Assembly (NCBI RefSeq): GCF_030704535.1 | Contig: NC_081818.1 | Location: forward strand, 2,555,001-2,619,000 | DNA length: 64,000 nt | Origin: Vitis vinifera | Lineage: Eukaryota; Streptophyta; Magnoliopsida; Vitales; Vitaceae | Direction of reading: 5' to 3' | Shown: in pieces, positions 33,468-43,414 of the stretch | Layout of the letters: every line of letters starts with the position of its first letter | Position numbering within the stretch: position 1 is the first letter of the stretch | The notes under the pieces: generated by a model | The model's input: the letters and a program-made list of their open reading frames with translations, nothing else | Database searches by the model: none | Told to the model about the DNA's origin: nothing | Made by a program: the position numbers and the translations under genes

Positions 33468-35087
33468 CTACCTCAGAATGGCAGTATGCTGAGTCTGAGT
33501 AGCAATAATTTGCTCCTGATGAGCACGAAGAGTTGCCATCTCCTGAGTAAGAGTGCTCTGTGAAGTGGTCAATGTCTGCAAAGTGTGACATAGAGCTCTG
33601 TACTCGGAAATGGATATGGTAGTCCTCGGCTCTGCTGAAGAGGAGGGCTGTGATGTGGCTGAAAAAACAGGGGAAGGTTGTGGTGTGGCAGGAGAAACAG
33701 AGGGTGCAACCTCAGGTATGGGCTCTGCAGAGGGCACTGCAGGGGCAGGTGCTCTCGTGTCAGCTAGTGTCTCTATGGGCTGTGGCTCCTGTGGCTGCTC
33801 TGCATGTGGAATCCCTGGATGCTCTACTCCAGCTGGGGCTCCTGGCTCTGCACTATAGGCTGTCATATTCGTCCATTTGTCAAGAGTGAATATCTCTCGA
33901 CAAATCCGTTTGCGCTCAAATTGAGGCTCAGTTGGGTAGCCCAAGTGTTCCAAAATCTGACATAACAATCTGGGGAACAGTAGAGGAATGGCATCAGCTC
34001 TGAGCAGCTTCTTCTGATGGACCTTCTCTTCAAAATACAGAAGGGCGGCCATAATGAGATGATGAGGGCCAAAGAAGAATCCCTCAGATATCCGATATAA
34101 TGCCTCCAGCAAAGCTCCTCGCCTCTGCACCCAGTGCTGTAGTGGAAAGATATTGTGGCGGAGGAGAGCATCTATGAAAAACATGCTAGGAGGGAGCTCC
34201 TTCCTCTGCAGATACTGGCCTGTGGATGCCCCTCTGGATAGAATACGAACTATGTCGCTCGGGGAAGGATTAGTCCAGACTCGATAATCCTCTGGCCTAG
34301 CTGGCTCGTAGGGAATGCGCAATGCCTCTGCTATGTGCCTAGCTCCCAGAATACCATGACGTCCGTCTATGGTGAAGTGGATGACAGTAGGATCGCGGAC
34401 ATGGTGTGTGGTCATGGATTGATAAAAATCCATTGCCACACGGGGATAAAAGAAATCCCTTGGAGTAAGCAATTGTTCCATATGATACCTCCGGAGCAGA
34501 TGGAAGGAGTCCCTGAGCTGGGGCTGAAGTCTGAAAGCGGCCACGTCAAAACAGAGCTCAGAGTGGAAAGGCCTAGCCCTGCAGTCTAAATTACCCTCTA
34601 TGGGCGGCTGAGTGAGCATGGGGCACTTGATAATCATCTCAGGAGTCATGCCGGAGGGGATCTGAGAATCTGAAGGCGGCGGCTGAGACGGCTGAGGCTC
34701 TGAAGCTGGCTGAGACGGCTGAGATGGCCGAGACCCTGAAGCTGGCCGAGATGGCGGAGACTCTAAAGCTGGCTGAGACGGCTGAGATGGCCGAGACCCT
34801 GAAGCTGGCCGAGATGGCGGAGATGGCTGAGGCTCGGCAGCTGGCTCTTCTGGCTCTGATAAATCGATTAACGTTGGCTCCGAGACCTTAGCTTTCTTCT
34901 TGGGTGGCTGGCTACTCGCCCGTGTATGATAGCGCCTGACCGGAGGGCTCATTGGTGCGCCCTCAATTGGAGGTGGGACGCGCGGTGGTCGCGGAGGCTC
35001 GGATGTGGAGCCTTGGACAGGGGTCTTTGATGAAACCCCCTTACGGCTTGACGAGGAGGAGGACTTAGCTCCTCGGGTTCTTGCCAT
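33468..35087 (-). CDS. Element A third ORF (env position; plant transposon-type protein)
   Basis: 539 codons downstream of pol and in the same direction. Residues 1-60 are Ser/Arg/Pro-rich (MARTRGAKSSSSSSRKG). PKKKAKV at 62-68 is close to the SV40 nuclear signal. LIDLSEPEE at 73-81 resembles a SUMO-interaction motif. 85-150 is a Pro/Ser repeat. About 160-410 is a conserved globular domain (PPIEGNLDCRARPFHSELCF, TPRDFFYPRVAMDFYQSMTT, HFTIDGRHGILGARHIAEAL, EGFFFGPHHLIMAALLYFEE, FTLDKWTNMTAYS). The tail is Pro-rich and then probably helical (TSQSTLTQEMATLRAHQEQI). I see no signal peptide or membrane segment. It resembles what is annotated as a putative plant transposon protein in Athila-like elements. 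The last codon TAG aligns with CAG in element B, and the frame stays open to a TGA ending at 33366, so the C-terminus is probably truncated by 34 residues. Function unknown. Confidence 0.8.
   Translation of the reverse strand: MARTRGAKSSSSSSRKGVSSKTPVQGSTSEPPRPPRVPPPIEGAPMSPPVRRYHTRASSQPPKKKAKVSEPTLIDLSEPEEPAAEPQPSPPSRPASGSRPSQPSQPALESPPSRPASGSRPSQPSQPASEPQPSQPPPSDSQIPSGMTPEMIIKCPMLTQPPIEGNLDCRARPFHSELCFDVAAFRLQPQLRDSFHLLRRYHMEQLLTPRDFFYPRVAMDFYQSMTTHHVRDPTVIHFTIDGRHGILGARHIAEALRIPYEPARPEDYRVWTNPSPSDIVRILSRGASTGQYLQRKELPPSMFFIDALLRHNIFPLQHWVQRRGALLEALYRISEGFFFGPHHLIMAALLYFEEKVHQKKLLRADAIPLLFPRLLCQILEHLGYPTEPQFERKRICREIFTLDKWTNMTAYSAEPGAPAGVEHPGIPHAEQPQEPQPIETLADTRAPAPAVPSAEPIPEVAPSVSPATPQPSPVFSATSQPSSSAEPRTTISISEYRALCHTLQTLTTSQSTLTQEMATLRAHQEQIIATQTQHTAILR
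34681..34840 (-). repeat. Tandem repeat encoding Pro/Ser linker in third ORF
   Basis: Units containing GGCTGAGACGGCTGAGATGG and CCGAGACCCTGAAGCTGG repeat within this stretch, giving SRPASGSRPSQPSQPA twice. Element B has a different Pro-Ser-Val repeat at the same place, so the linker turns over quickly while the flanking domains are kept. Confidence 0.8.
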
Positions 35088-35180
35088 GGCGGGCCGGCGG
35101 AGATGAGCGGAGGTGCGCGCGGCCGAGGTTCAGGCGAGAGGAAGAAGATGGAAGGTTGCTCTGTTTTTGGGTCTTCTCTG

Positions 35181-35213
35181 GTACTATTTAAAGTTCAAAT
35201 GACCGGTTATATT
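35181..35213 (-). promoter_or_regulatory. Candidate internal promoter before element A third ORF
   Basis: On the minus strand, CTAATATAACCGGTCATTTG, then AACTTTAAATAGTACC, about 95-125 bases before the ATG. Element B keeps TTTATACCGGTCATTTGAGC at 57411-57430, about 130 bases before its ATG. A TATA-like string plus an invariant CCGGTCATTTGA in a spacer that otherwise diverges suggests function. That it is a promoter is inference. Confidence 0.45.
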
Positions 35214-35264
35214 AGAAATTTGGAATTTATACCGTTAAAAATTGGATACCAAGGGTCACTTAAA

Positions 35265-35725
35265 TTTTCGCAGCCGAGGGCGGATTTCGCAGAGAAAGGG
35301 CATTTTCGCAGAGGAGGGCCCTTTTCGCAGCCCATTTCGCAGCTGCGAAATTGGGTTACTGTGCTGCGAAATGGCACACGAGTGCCAAAGGGGTGTTTCG
35401 CAGCTGCGAAACACCCTGCGAAATAAGGCTATCGCTGCGAAAATTGAAAATTTAACTCTTTGGGAATTTCGCAGCCATTTCGCAGCTGCGAAATGGAGTT
35501 ACTGTGCTGCGAAATGGCACACGAGTGCCAAGAGGTGGTTTCGCAGCTGCGAAAATTTTCGCAGAGGAGGGTGTTGGGCTGCGAAATTTATTTCGCAGCG
35601 GAGGGCCACTTTCGCAGCCAAACCTCGATTTCGCAGCAGACACCAAGGGGCTGCGAAATTATTTCGCAGCCGATGGCCATTTTCGCAGGGGGCTATTTTG
35701 GGCTGCGAAATTTCGTAGACCATTG
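35265..35725 (-). repeat. Palindrome array TTTCGCAG / CTGCGAAA, element A pol-ORF3 spacer
   Basis: By eye about 15 copies of TTCGCAG and 11 of CTGCGAAA fall in 460 bases. Four are fused into perfect palindromes such as TTTCGCAGCTGCGAAA. TGGCACACGAGTGCCA (6-bp arms, 4-base loop) follows a CTGCGAAA twice (35374 and 35515), each time preceded by TTACTGTGCTGCGAAA. The copies face both ways at irregular spacing, so this is neither a tandem satellite nor CRISPR-like. Open frames over it on both strands arise from the lack of stops in the motif and are not genes. Confidence 0.9.
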
Positions 35726-35945
35726 AAATTTCTTGGTTTTGAGCTCCTTTTTGCTCCATAGGACCTTCTTTCATTTTCTTTGCAATTCCTCCTACAAAAG
35801 ATCATTCAAAAAGATGAAGCTACATATAATTAACAAAACTTTAAACCAAAATTAAAATCAAAAGAATTAATAAAGCTTTCAAATTAATAAACTTAAGCAA
35901 AAATATGGACTTTGGTGAAACCAAGCCCATCTAACCCTTTTCTGA

Positions 35946-38900
35946 TTAGGCTTTCTGTGGCTCAAGGAGGTTGATTTCCTCCTTGTCTTTCTTGAATGGT
36001 TCAATGAATGGCTTGAGACGATGGCCATTGACTTTGAAGGTCTTTGCACTATTGGAGTTGAGTAACTCAATTACTCCATGTGAGTGTACTTGGTGGATGA
36101 CAAAAGGCCCTACCCACCTTGATTTGAGCTTTCCCGGAAATAGGTGAAGCTTGGAGTCATATAGCAAGACTCTTTGTCCCTTGAAAAATTCTTTCTTGGT
36201 CACCAACTGATCATGCCATCTCTTTAGTTTTTCCTTAGCTATTTTTGAGTTGAGATAGGCATCATTTCTCAATTCCTCAAGCTCATTCAAATCCAAACTC
36301 CTCTTTAGCCCAGCCTTAGTTAAATCCATGTTGAGCTTTTTAATGGCCCACCATGCCTTGAACTCAATCTCAACGGGAAGATGGCAAGCTTTGCCATAAA
36401 CAAGACGGTACGGTGACATCCCAAGGATAGTCTTATAAGCCGTCCTATACGCCCATAGGGAATCAAGGAGCTTAACAGACCAATCTTTCCTATTGGTGTT
36501 CACCACCTTCATCAAGATGTTTTTAATTTCCCGGTTGGCTAGCTCTACTTGGCCACTCGTCTGAGGATGATAAGGTGTAGCTACCTTATGCTTGACTCCG
36601 TACTTGGCCAAAAGAGCTTCAAAGGGCTTGTTGCAAAAGTGAGTGCCTCCATCACTGATGATTGCTTTAGGCACTCCAAACCTCGAGAAGATGTTTTCTT
36701 TTAGGAATTTGAGAACCACTTTGTGATCATTGGTTCTACAGGGTATAGCTTCAACCCACTTTGAAACATAATCAACTCCTACCAAGATGTAGGAGTGGCC
36801 AAAAGACATAGGGAAAGGTCCCATGAAGTCTATGCCCCAAACATCAAAAAGATCCACTATCAAGATGGGGTTCAAAGGCATCATGTTTCTCCTTGAAAGC
36901 TTGCCTAGTCTTTGGCACTTATCACATCCTTTACTTACCTCATGGGCATCCTTAAAAAGTGAGGGCCACCAAAAACCCGATTGAAGAACTCTCATTGCCG
37001 TCTTTTGAGAGGCAAAGTGGCCTCCACATGCATTCTCATGGCAATGAGATAGGATCCCATGCTTCTCTTGTTCAGGCACACACTTCCTTATAATTTGGTC
37101 CGCACAATACTTGAAGAGAAAAGGCTCCTCCCAATAATATGCATGGACCTTTGCAAAGAAATTCTTCTTGTCCTGAGAGCTCCATTCACTTGGTATTTCT
37201 CCCGTGACCAAGTAATTGGCAATGTGTGCAAACCATGGCACTTCCTCCACAAGCATCAAGGATTCCTCAGGGAAATCATCATTTATGGGAAGTCCATGGG
37301 TGTCATGAGCAATGTTGAGCCTTGACAAGTGGTCAGCTACCACATTCTCAACACCTTTCTTATCTCTGATCTGGAGGTTGAACTCTTGAAGCAAAAGTAT
37401 CCACCTAATTAACCTAGCCTTGGCATCTTGCTTGGTTAGCAAATACTTCAAAGCTGAATGATCCGTGAATACCACAATGGAAGACCCTATCAAATAAGCT
37501 CTGAACTTATCCAAAGCATACACCACAGCAAGTAATTCCTTCTCAGTAGTGGTGTAATTCCTTTGAGCATCATTCAAAGACTTGCTTGCATAGTAGATCA
37601 CATAAGGTTTACCATCTTCTCTTTGTCCCAAAACAGCCCCAATGGCATAATCACTTGAGTCACACATCACTTCAAATGGCAACTCCCAATTTGGTGCTCT
37701 CACAATGGGCGCCGATGTCAAGAATTGCTTAAGAAGCTCAAAACTCCTTTGACATTTATCATCCCACTCAAACTTGGCATCCTTCACCAATAATTCACAA
37801 AGAGGTTTGGCAATCTTGGAAAAATCCTTTATAAACCTCCTATAGAACCCGGCATGCCCAAGGAATTGCCTTATTCCTTTTACATTGGTGGGAGGTGGCA
37901 ACTTCACAATTAGTTCCACCTTAGCTCTATCTACCTCTATACCCTTCTTTGAGATTACGTGCCCAAGAACAATACCTTGATTTACCATAAAATGACACTT
38001 CTCCCAATTGAGTACGAGGTCTTTCTCTATGCATCTTTTCAAAACATCTTCAAGATGTGACAAACAATCCTCAAAAGAAGTCCCATACACAGTTATGTCA
38101 TCCATGAAGACTTCCATGATTCGTTCAACCATGTCACTGAAGATGCTAAGCATGCATCTTTGGAAGGTAGCAGGAGCGTTGCATAATCCAAAAGGCATCC
38201 GCCTATAAGCATAGGTGCCGAATGGACAAGTGAAGGTAGTCTTCTCCTGGTCCTCCACATCAATCTCTATTTGGAAATACCCGGAATACCCATCCAAGAA
38301 GCAATAAAAAGGATGCCCAGATACTCTCTCAAGGACTTGATCCATGAAAGGTAAAGGGAAGTGATCTTTTCTCGTTACTGCGTTTAGCTTCCTGTAGTCA
38401 ATGCACACCCTCCAACCAGTTGTGAGGCGTGTGGACACTTCATCTCCATTTTCCCCCTTAACTACAGTTATCCCGGACTTCTTTGGAACAACTTGGGTTG
38501 GGCTCACCCAAGCGCTATCCGAAATGGGGTAAATGATGCCCGCTTGAAGAAGCTTCAACACTTCAGCCCTTACTACCTCTTGCATATGAGGATTCAATCT
38601 TCTCTGTGGCTGACGAGTTGGCTTAGCTCCCTCCTCCATATAAATATGGTGCGTGCAAATCAATGGGCTTATCCCCTTCAAATCAGAAATTTGCCATCCG
38701 ATGGCCTTCTTGTGCTTTCTAAGGATTCTAAGAAGATTGTCCTCTTGTGAAACAGTTAAAGAAGAAGAAATTACCACCGGGGCTTTATTGCCTTCCTCCA
38801 AGTAAGCATACTTCAACTCGGCAGGAAGGGTCTTCAATTCAAGCTTAAGGATTTCATCCTTAGCTTCTTTCATCTCTTCCTCATCCTTGAACAAAGGGAG

Positions 38901-40418
38901 GATCACTGGCTTTTGTCTCCAGTTTGACATAACGGCATTCATTCCCATGGGTTCAGCTAACCCATCATCAAGATCTTCATGGCTTTCATTTGGATTCTCT
39001 TCAAACTGATCAAGCATACTCTGATTACAATGCTGCTCCACCAGGGTATCTATCATACAAACTTCTTCTGGGCCCTCATCTTCTTCAGGATGGATGTGCT
39101 TTTGACATAGATGGAAGATGTTGAGTTCCAATGTCATATTCCCAAAAGTGAGTTGCATGACCCCATTCCTACAATTGATGATTGCATTGGATGTTGCAAG
39201 GAATGGTCTTCCAAGGATGATTGGAACATAGTTGATCCCTTTGACAATGGGATCCGTATCAAGCACCACAAAATCTACTGGATAGTAGAATTTGTCAACT
39301 TGAACCAATACATCCTCTATTACCCCCCTAGGGATTTTCACTGATCGGTCAGATAAGGATAGGGTGATCGATGTTGGCTTGAGTTCTCCCAACCCCAGCT
39401 CCTTGTATACAGAGTATGGAAGCAAGTTAACACTTGCCCCCAAATCAAGCAATGCCTTCTCCACTTGGGTTCCTCCAATATTAACTGAGATTGTAGGACA
39501 CCCCGGATCTTTGTATTTGATTGGAGACTTGCATTGGATTATAGCACTCACTTGCTCGGTTAGGAAAGCTTGCTTTGTAACATTGAGTCCTCTTTTCACA
39601 GTGCACAAGTCCTTCAAAAACTTTGCATATGTGGGTACTTGCTTGATCATATCAAGTAAAGGAATATTCACCTTCACTTGTCTTAGCACATCAAGAATCT
39701 CAGAAGCATTCTTGATCGGTTTCTTCCCACGCAAGGCTTGAGGAAATGGAGGAGGCATGTGCTTCTTCATCATGCCTTCCTTTAAAAGAATTTGAGGTTC
39801 CCCATCCATGCTAGGAATGATGCTTTCTTTCATCTGAACTTCCTTTCCCTTTCGTTCATTCTTCTTTTCTTCATTTCTATCAGCCTTGTCTTCTTTGGCT
39901 TTCCTCTGATCATGCTCCGGCTGATGCACTTCCTTACCACTTCTCAAAGTGATAATAGCTTGCACGTCTCTCACCTTTGAAGAATCCTCGTCTTTGGACT
40001 CCACTTCATGTATCCCCTTAGGATTTTGGTGAGGCTGAGAGGGAAACTTCCCTTTCTCATTGACAGTGTTCAAATTTGTGAGCCTTGAGATGGAATATTG
40101 GATGTTGTCAATTTTCTGAGACAACTCATTATGCATCCCATCTATCTTCTTGTTCAATGTACTCTCTACGTTGTCAATCTTCTGATTTAGTTGAGAGTTG
40201 ATGGATTTTTGCTCACTCACAAAGTCACCCATAACCTTGCTAAGGCTTATGAGTGCTTGCTCAACTGAGGATTGACCTTGACTCTGTTGGCTTGATTGGG
40301 CTGGTGACTGATATGGGTTTGGCCTTGGCTTCCATGCAAAGTTTGGGTGGTTCCTCCAGCTAGAGTTGTACGTGTTGCCATAGGGAGCATTTGAATTTGG
40401 CTTCCATTGGCCAATCAA
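35946..40418 (-). CDS. Element A pol polyprotein (rest of gag, protease, RT, RNase H, integrase)
   Basis: 1490 codons without a stop; the frame is the same as gag's, separated from it only by a TAA at 40425-40427. Residues 1-300 are the gag remainder and a charged linker. The aspartic protease is near 305-410 ([20 protein letters not shown] instead of DTGAS). The reverse transcriptase is near 610-790 ([38 protein letters not shown], catalytic [10 protein letters not shown] near 767). RNase H is near 900-1020 ([41 protein letters not shown]). Integrase is from 1120 ([25 protein letters not shown]; core [27 protein letters not shown]), supplying the D, D and E. All catalytic residues that I can identify are present. 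The first Met here is internal and not a real start. Confidence 0.93.
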   Translation of the reverse strand: MIGQWKPNSNAPYGNTYNSSWRNHPNFAWKPRPNPYQSPAQSSQQSQGQSSVEQALISLSKVMGDFVSEQKSINSQLNQKIDNVESTLNKKIDGMHNELSQKIDNIQYSISRLTNLNTVNEKGKFPSQPHQNPKGIHEVESKDEDSSKVRDVQAIITLRSGKEVHQPEHDQRKAKEDKADRNEEKKNERKGKEVQMKESIIPSMDGEPQILLKEGMMKKHMPPPFPQALRGKKPIKNASEILDVLRQVKVNIPLLDMIKQVPTYAKFLKDLCTVKRGLNVTKQAFLTEQVSAIIQCKSPIKYKDPGCPTISVNIGGTQVEKALLDLGASVNLLPYSVYKELGLGELKPTSITLSLSDRSVKIPRGVIEDVLVQVDKFYYPVDFVVLDTDPIVKGINYVPIILGRPFLATSNAIINCRNGVMQLTFGNMTLELNIFHLCQKHIHPEEDEGPEEVCMIDTLVEQHCNQSMLDQFEENPNESHEDLDDGLAEPMGMNAVMSNWRQKPVILPLFKDEEEMKEAKDEILKLELKTLPAELKYAYLEEGNKAPVVISSSLTVSQEDNLLRILRKHKKAIGWQISDLKGISPLICTHHIYMEEGAKPTRQPQRRLNPHMQEVVRAEVLKLLQAGIIYPISDSAWVSPTQVVPKKSGITVVKGENGDEVSTRLTTGWRVCIDYRKLNAVTRKDHFPLPFMDQVLERVSGHPFYCFLDGYSGYFQIEIDVEDQEKTTFTCPFGTYAYRRMPFGLCNAPATFQRCMLSIFSDMVERIMEVFMDDITVYGTSFEDCLSHLEDVLKRCIEKDLVLNWEKCHFMVNQGIVLGHVISKKGIEVDRAKVELIVKLPPPTNVKGIRQFLGHAGFYRRFIKDFSKIAKPLCELLVKDAKFEWDDKCQRSFELLKQFLTSAPIVRAPNWELPFEVMCDSSDYAIGAVLGQREDGKPYVIYYASKSLNDAQRNYTTTEKELLAVVYALDKFRAYLIGSSIVVFTDHSALKYLLTKQDAKARLIRWILLLQEFNLQIRDKKGVENVVADHLSRLNIAHDTHGLPINDDFPEESLMLVEEVPWFAHIANYLVTGEIPSEWSSQDKKNFFAKVHAYYWEEPFLFKYCADQIIRKCVPEQEKHGILSHCHENACGGHFASQKTAMRVLQSGFWWPSLFKDAHEVSKGCDKCQRLGKLSRRNMMPLNPILIVDLFDVWGIDFMGPFPMSFGHSYILVGVDYVSKWVEAIPCRTNDHKVVLKFLKENIFSRFGVPKAIISDGGTHFCNKPFEALLAKYGVKHKVATPYHPQTSGQVELANREIKNILMKVVNTNRKDWSVKLLDSLWAYRTAYKTILGMSPYRLVYGKACHLPVEIEFKAWWAIKKLNMDLTKAGLKRSLDLNELEELRNDAYLNSKIAKEKLKRWHDQLVTKKEFFKGQRVLLYDSKLHLFPGKLKSRWVGPFVIHQVHSHGVIELLNSNSAKTFKVNGHRLKPFIEPFKKDKEEINLLEPQKA

Positions 40419-40424
40419 GTTAGC

Positions 40425-41456
40425 TTATTCCCCAAACATTTCTCTTACTGCCGGAATGGTGGGACATTCTTCCACCATATGTTCAAACGACTGACATATG
40501 GAGCAAGGATTGGCTGGTTGTTGAGGTTCTGAAATAGCTTGGACTTCGTGAACTTTTCTCAACTCCATTTCCTCTATTTTTCTAGCCATGGCAGCTACCT
40601 TGGCTTTCATCTCCATGTCTTCATTCAGATTGTACATCCCCCCTTTTGACATTTGCTGAACTGGCCTCTTCCCCATTTCTCTGTTAGTGGGCTCATCCCA
40701 TCCACGGGAAACCTCTGAGACATAACTTAGGAAATCCATAGCCTCCTCAGGGTTCTTGCTCATGAAATCGCCCCCACACATTGTCTCCAATATCTGCTTC
40801 ATTGAAGATGACATGCCATCATAAAAATAGCTCACCAAAAGCCATGTATCAAAGCCGTGGTGAGGACATGCATTGATGGCTTCCATATACCTCTCCCAGC
40901 ATTCATAAAATTTTTCATTCTCACGTGCTGAGAAGTTGGAGATTTGTCTCTTCAATCCATTTGTTCTGTGAGTAGGGAAAAACTTCTTCAAAAAATCAGC
41001 TTGAAGTTCTGTCCATGTTCTTATGCTTCTCGGCCTCAAGGAATTGAGCCATATCTTGGCTTTGTCCTTTAATGTGAATGGAAAGAGCTTCAGCCTCATA
41101 AGCTCAATAGCTGTTCCCCCTTCTTGAAAAGTATTGCACACATCTTCGAATTCCTTTATGTGCGCATATGGATTTTCACTTTCCATCCCATGGAAAGTAG
41201 GAAGAAGAGGCACGATGTGTGGCCTGATAATCAATTGCTCTGTAGGAGGAATGATGCAAGACGGTGCACTCATCCTCGGAGGGTGCATCCTGTCCCTCAT
41301 GGACCTATACAAGTTCGGATCATTCCCCTGGTCGTGTTGTGAATGTTGATCATCTGGCTGATTCTCCATGACCTCTAAAATAATCTCTAATTCAATACCT
41401 CGTGGAGTCTCTATCCGCACTAACCTTCCCTCTTGGTCTCTAATCCAATAGGGCAT
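40425..41456 (-). CDS. Element A gag (nucleocapsid), ends at an in-frame TAA
   Basis: 343 codons from MPYWIRDQEGRLVRIETP to REMFGE. The start was chosen because element B's gag begins MPKWIRDSGGRLVK at the same place; an in-frame ATG at 41495 also exists. The capsid-like region includes PYAHIKEFEDVCNTFQEGG, KIWLNSLRPRSIRTWTELQ and FLKKFFPTHRTNGLKRQIS. The zinc knuckle CSICQSFEHMVEEC fits CX2CX4HX4C. The TAA replaces a CAA (Gln) present in element B (REMYRDQANVVGQF), and the frame continues directly into the pol frame. It is either a recent C-to-T nonsense change or a read-through site; B argues for the former. Confidence 0.9.
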   Translation of the reverse strand: MPYWIRDQEGRLVRIETPRGIELEIILEVMENQPDDQHSQHDQGNDPNLYRSMRDRMHPPRMSAPSCIIPPTEQLIIRPHIVPLLPTFHGMESENPYAHIKEFEDVCNTFQEGGTAIELMRLKLFPFTLKDKAKIWLNSLRPRSIRTWTELQADFLKKFFPTHRTNGLKRQISNFSARENEKFYECWERYMEAINACPHHGFDTWLLVSYFYDGMSSSMKQILETMCGGDFMSKNPEEAMDFLSYVSEVSRGWDEPTNREMGKRPVQQMSKGGMYNLNEDMEMKAKVAAMARKIEEMELRKVHEVQAISEPQQPANPCSICQSFEHMVEECPTIPAVREMFGE

Positions 41457-41723
41457 GCACGGATTCAGCTGGAACAAAGTAAACAAACAAAACAAAGAAA
41501 AAGAAGAAAAAACAGAGCATGCGGAAGGAAAAACAGAGTATGAAAAATAAACTAAAAATGAAAGTTAAAAGCTAAAAGAAACTTATCTAAACTAAGTTAA
41601 AAATGTTCTAAAACTAAAATAAAAGGTTAGTAAGTAAATGAAAAATGAGATAGAATTCACCTTACTCATGAGAAGTCTCACAAGTTACCTCCGGCTGATA
41701 TATTCACAGTGAAGTAGCACCTC

Positions 41724-41741
41724 TCCCCGGCAACGGCGCCA
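41724..41741 (-). promoter_or_regulatory. Primer binding site of element A (tRNA-Asp)
   Basis: TGGCGCCGTTGCCGGGGA on the minus strand, two bases inside the 5' LTR. It is the complement of the 3' end of plant tRNA-Asp, the usual primer of Athila-like elements. Element B carries the identical 18 bases. Confidence 0.9.
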
Positions 41742-41743
41742 TT

Positions 41744-43414
41744 TGATAACCCGACTCTTGGTAGCTTGGCATGTAAGGGTATCAACAAAATTTATACCTA
41801 ACGTCCTTACACTAAAGTAGCAAAGCTACTATAGCATAGTGGCTCTAGGATCGAACACTGGGAAGGGTTTTTACTTTAACTGATGAAGTTCGGAGGATGG
41901 AGTGAACTTTTCTTAATAAAAATTAGGTTAAGATGAAAACATAAAAAGATGAAGGTGTTGTAAACTAAACTAACATGCAAATAGGTTAAAAGATGGAAAA
42001 ATAAGTTTCTCAAAGCTTTGGATAGCCATGCTTAACTCACTGTGTAAAAATGGAGATTTTGGAACTTTTCACCTCGAGTTGGGGAAGCAACTAAGGTGAT
42101 GCTTACTTCCCGAACCGGTATGTGTTTAACAACTGAGTTTTAGTCCTTGAAAACTTACAAAAAGGGTAGTTGAACCTCATAAATGCTCTTTTAATGATAT
42201 AGGTCATCTCCTCGACTTGCAATACAATGGCTCGTAGGAGATAACTAACGAACGTCAGTGGATCTAACAATAAGAATCCACTGAGACCAAAAGGTTATCA
42301 AGTATTGGCCATTCAAAGCAAGTCAGAGGGATTAAAAGCTTTACTTTGAATGAAAACATTTATGATGCTCAGCTACTTACATTCATGGCTTGGAAATCTC
42401 CATCCTGACACGGGAGCTTCACATGGCATCCATTACTTCAAGAAACTAAAAGGTTTTAGCCTCTCATCCTTGGGGATTTCATCCTCCAAGGATGTTTGGC
42501 TACTAAGAAAATAGAAAATAGTAGAGAGAAAAAGGAAGCAAAAAGATACTATCTATTTCACTCAGTGTAAAATTTACATAAGTTGGTCTCCTGGGGAAAG
42601 TTCCCCGACGTTTTAAAGTGAAAAATACAAAACAATACATATCAGGTTGTTTACCCCTGCATCCTTGCTCAACAACTAAGGAATCATCTAATTGGTGGAT
42701 TACAAGGAGAGAATTGGAATTTAGACAACAAATATCTGAGGCAAAATAACAAAAAACGATGGTCGCAAATAACTGGAAGCACTCAGGAGAATTTCGCAGG
42801 CGTACAAAATGGCTGCGAAATTTCGCAGACGAACAAGATGGCTGCGAAATCATTTCGCAGCCGAAGGCTGATTTCGCAGCCAAAGGCTGATTTCGCAGCC
42901 CTGCGAAATTGGCCTTCAGCTTGGAGTGATCTGCTTCCATTAGCTCTAACTTCTTCATTTCAACTCTGATTTGCGAACCGTTTGAAGCATTGGATTGTTG
43001 ACTTCCCGATCTTCGAAACGAAATAAAGCATGCATAAATTGGACTTTAGGAAGTACTCAAAAAGTGGCTGAAATGACTGTCATCAAGAATGCTTCAAGGT
43101 AGATTCTCTCTTAACTTCTCCTCCTTGCATTCCGGATTGGCTATGGTAAAGGACTTTAAGGCTTCAAAGCTCTGATTCTTCATGTTCCTGAGCTTTCCAT
43201 TGCTTTACCATGGATTCCAAATAACTCTCCTCCATCTTGGATTGCTTTGGTGATCAAATTACTAACAAAAACACCAAAACTTACACAAAGTGATTAGAAG
43301 TGATTGCAAAGGTCCTTAATATGTTAATTGGGTTAAAGGGCAATAATTACTACTCAAAAGTGTTTAAAAGAGTTAATTACAAGCTATCAAATAGCCCTTT
43401 TTGAGTAGTAATCA
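41744..43414 (-). repeat. Element A 5' LTR
   Basis: 1671 bases, 19 more than the 3' LTR. The extra bases are one added AAAGGCTGATTTCGCAGCC unit in the TTTCGCAG cluster near 42875. About six substitutions separate the two LTRs by eye. Confidence 0.95.

Larger units (their letters stand above)
30315..43414 (-). mobile_element. Element A: Athila-like Ty3/gypsy LTR retrotransposon, young, inserted in GLP5
   Basis: 13.1 kb between AGTAC duplications (30310-30314 and 43415-43419). Minus-strand order: 5' LTR 41744-43414, Asp-tRNA primer site 41724-41741, gag, pol (protease, reverse transcriptase, RNase H, integrase), palindrome-rich spacer, third ORF, long 3' non-coding region, polypurine tract, 3' LTR 30315-31966. 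The LTRs differ by about six substitutions and one 19-bp indel by eye. Coding damage is limited to one stop in gag (CAA to TAA) and probably one in the third ORF (CAG to TAG), both C-to-T changes. Gag style and third ORF fit the Athila lineage; the exact family name is not known to me. Confidence 0.93.

Noticed and set aside
35265-35725. CRISPR-like or satellite array
   Set aside because: The repeats are 7-16 bases, face both directions and have irregular spacing. The host is plant DNA.
35242-35774. Several overlapping open frames on both strands of 60-160 codons
   Set aside because: They come from the TTTCGCAG / CTGCGAAA repeats, which contain no stop in most frames. They give Ala/Lys/Arg/Ser-rich translations without any domain. 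The frames at 56939-57428, 31074-31521, 42503-42958 and 49330-49899 have the same cause.
38098-38120. Mutated catalytic site FMDD in the reverse transcriptase
   Set aside because: FMDD occurs in both elements and is an accepted form of the YxDD box in this group; not a lesion.
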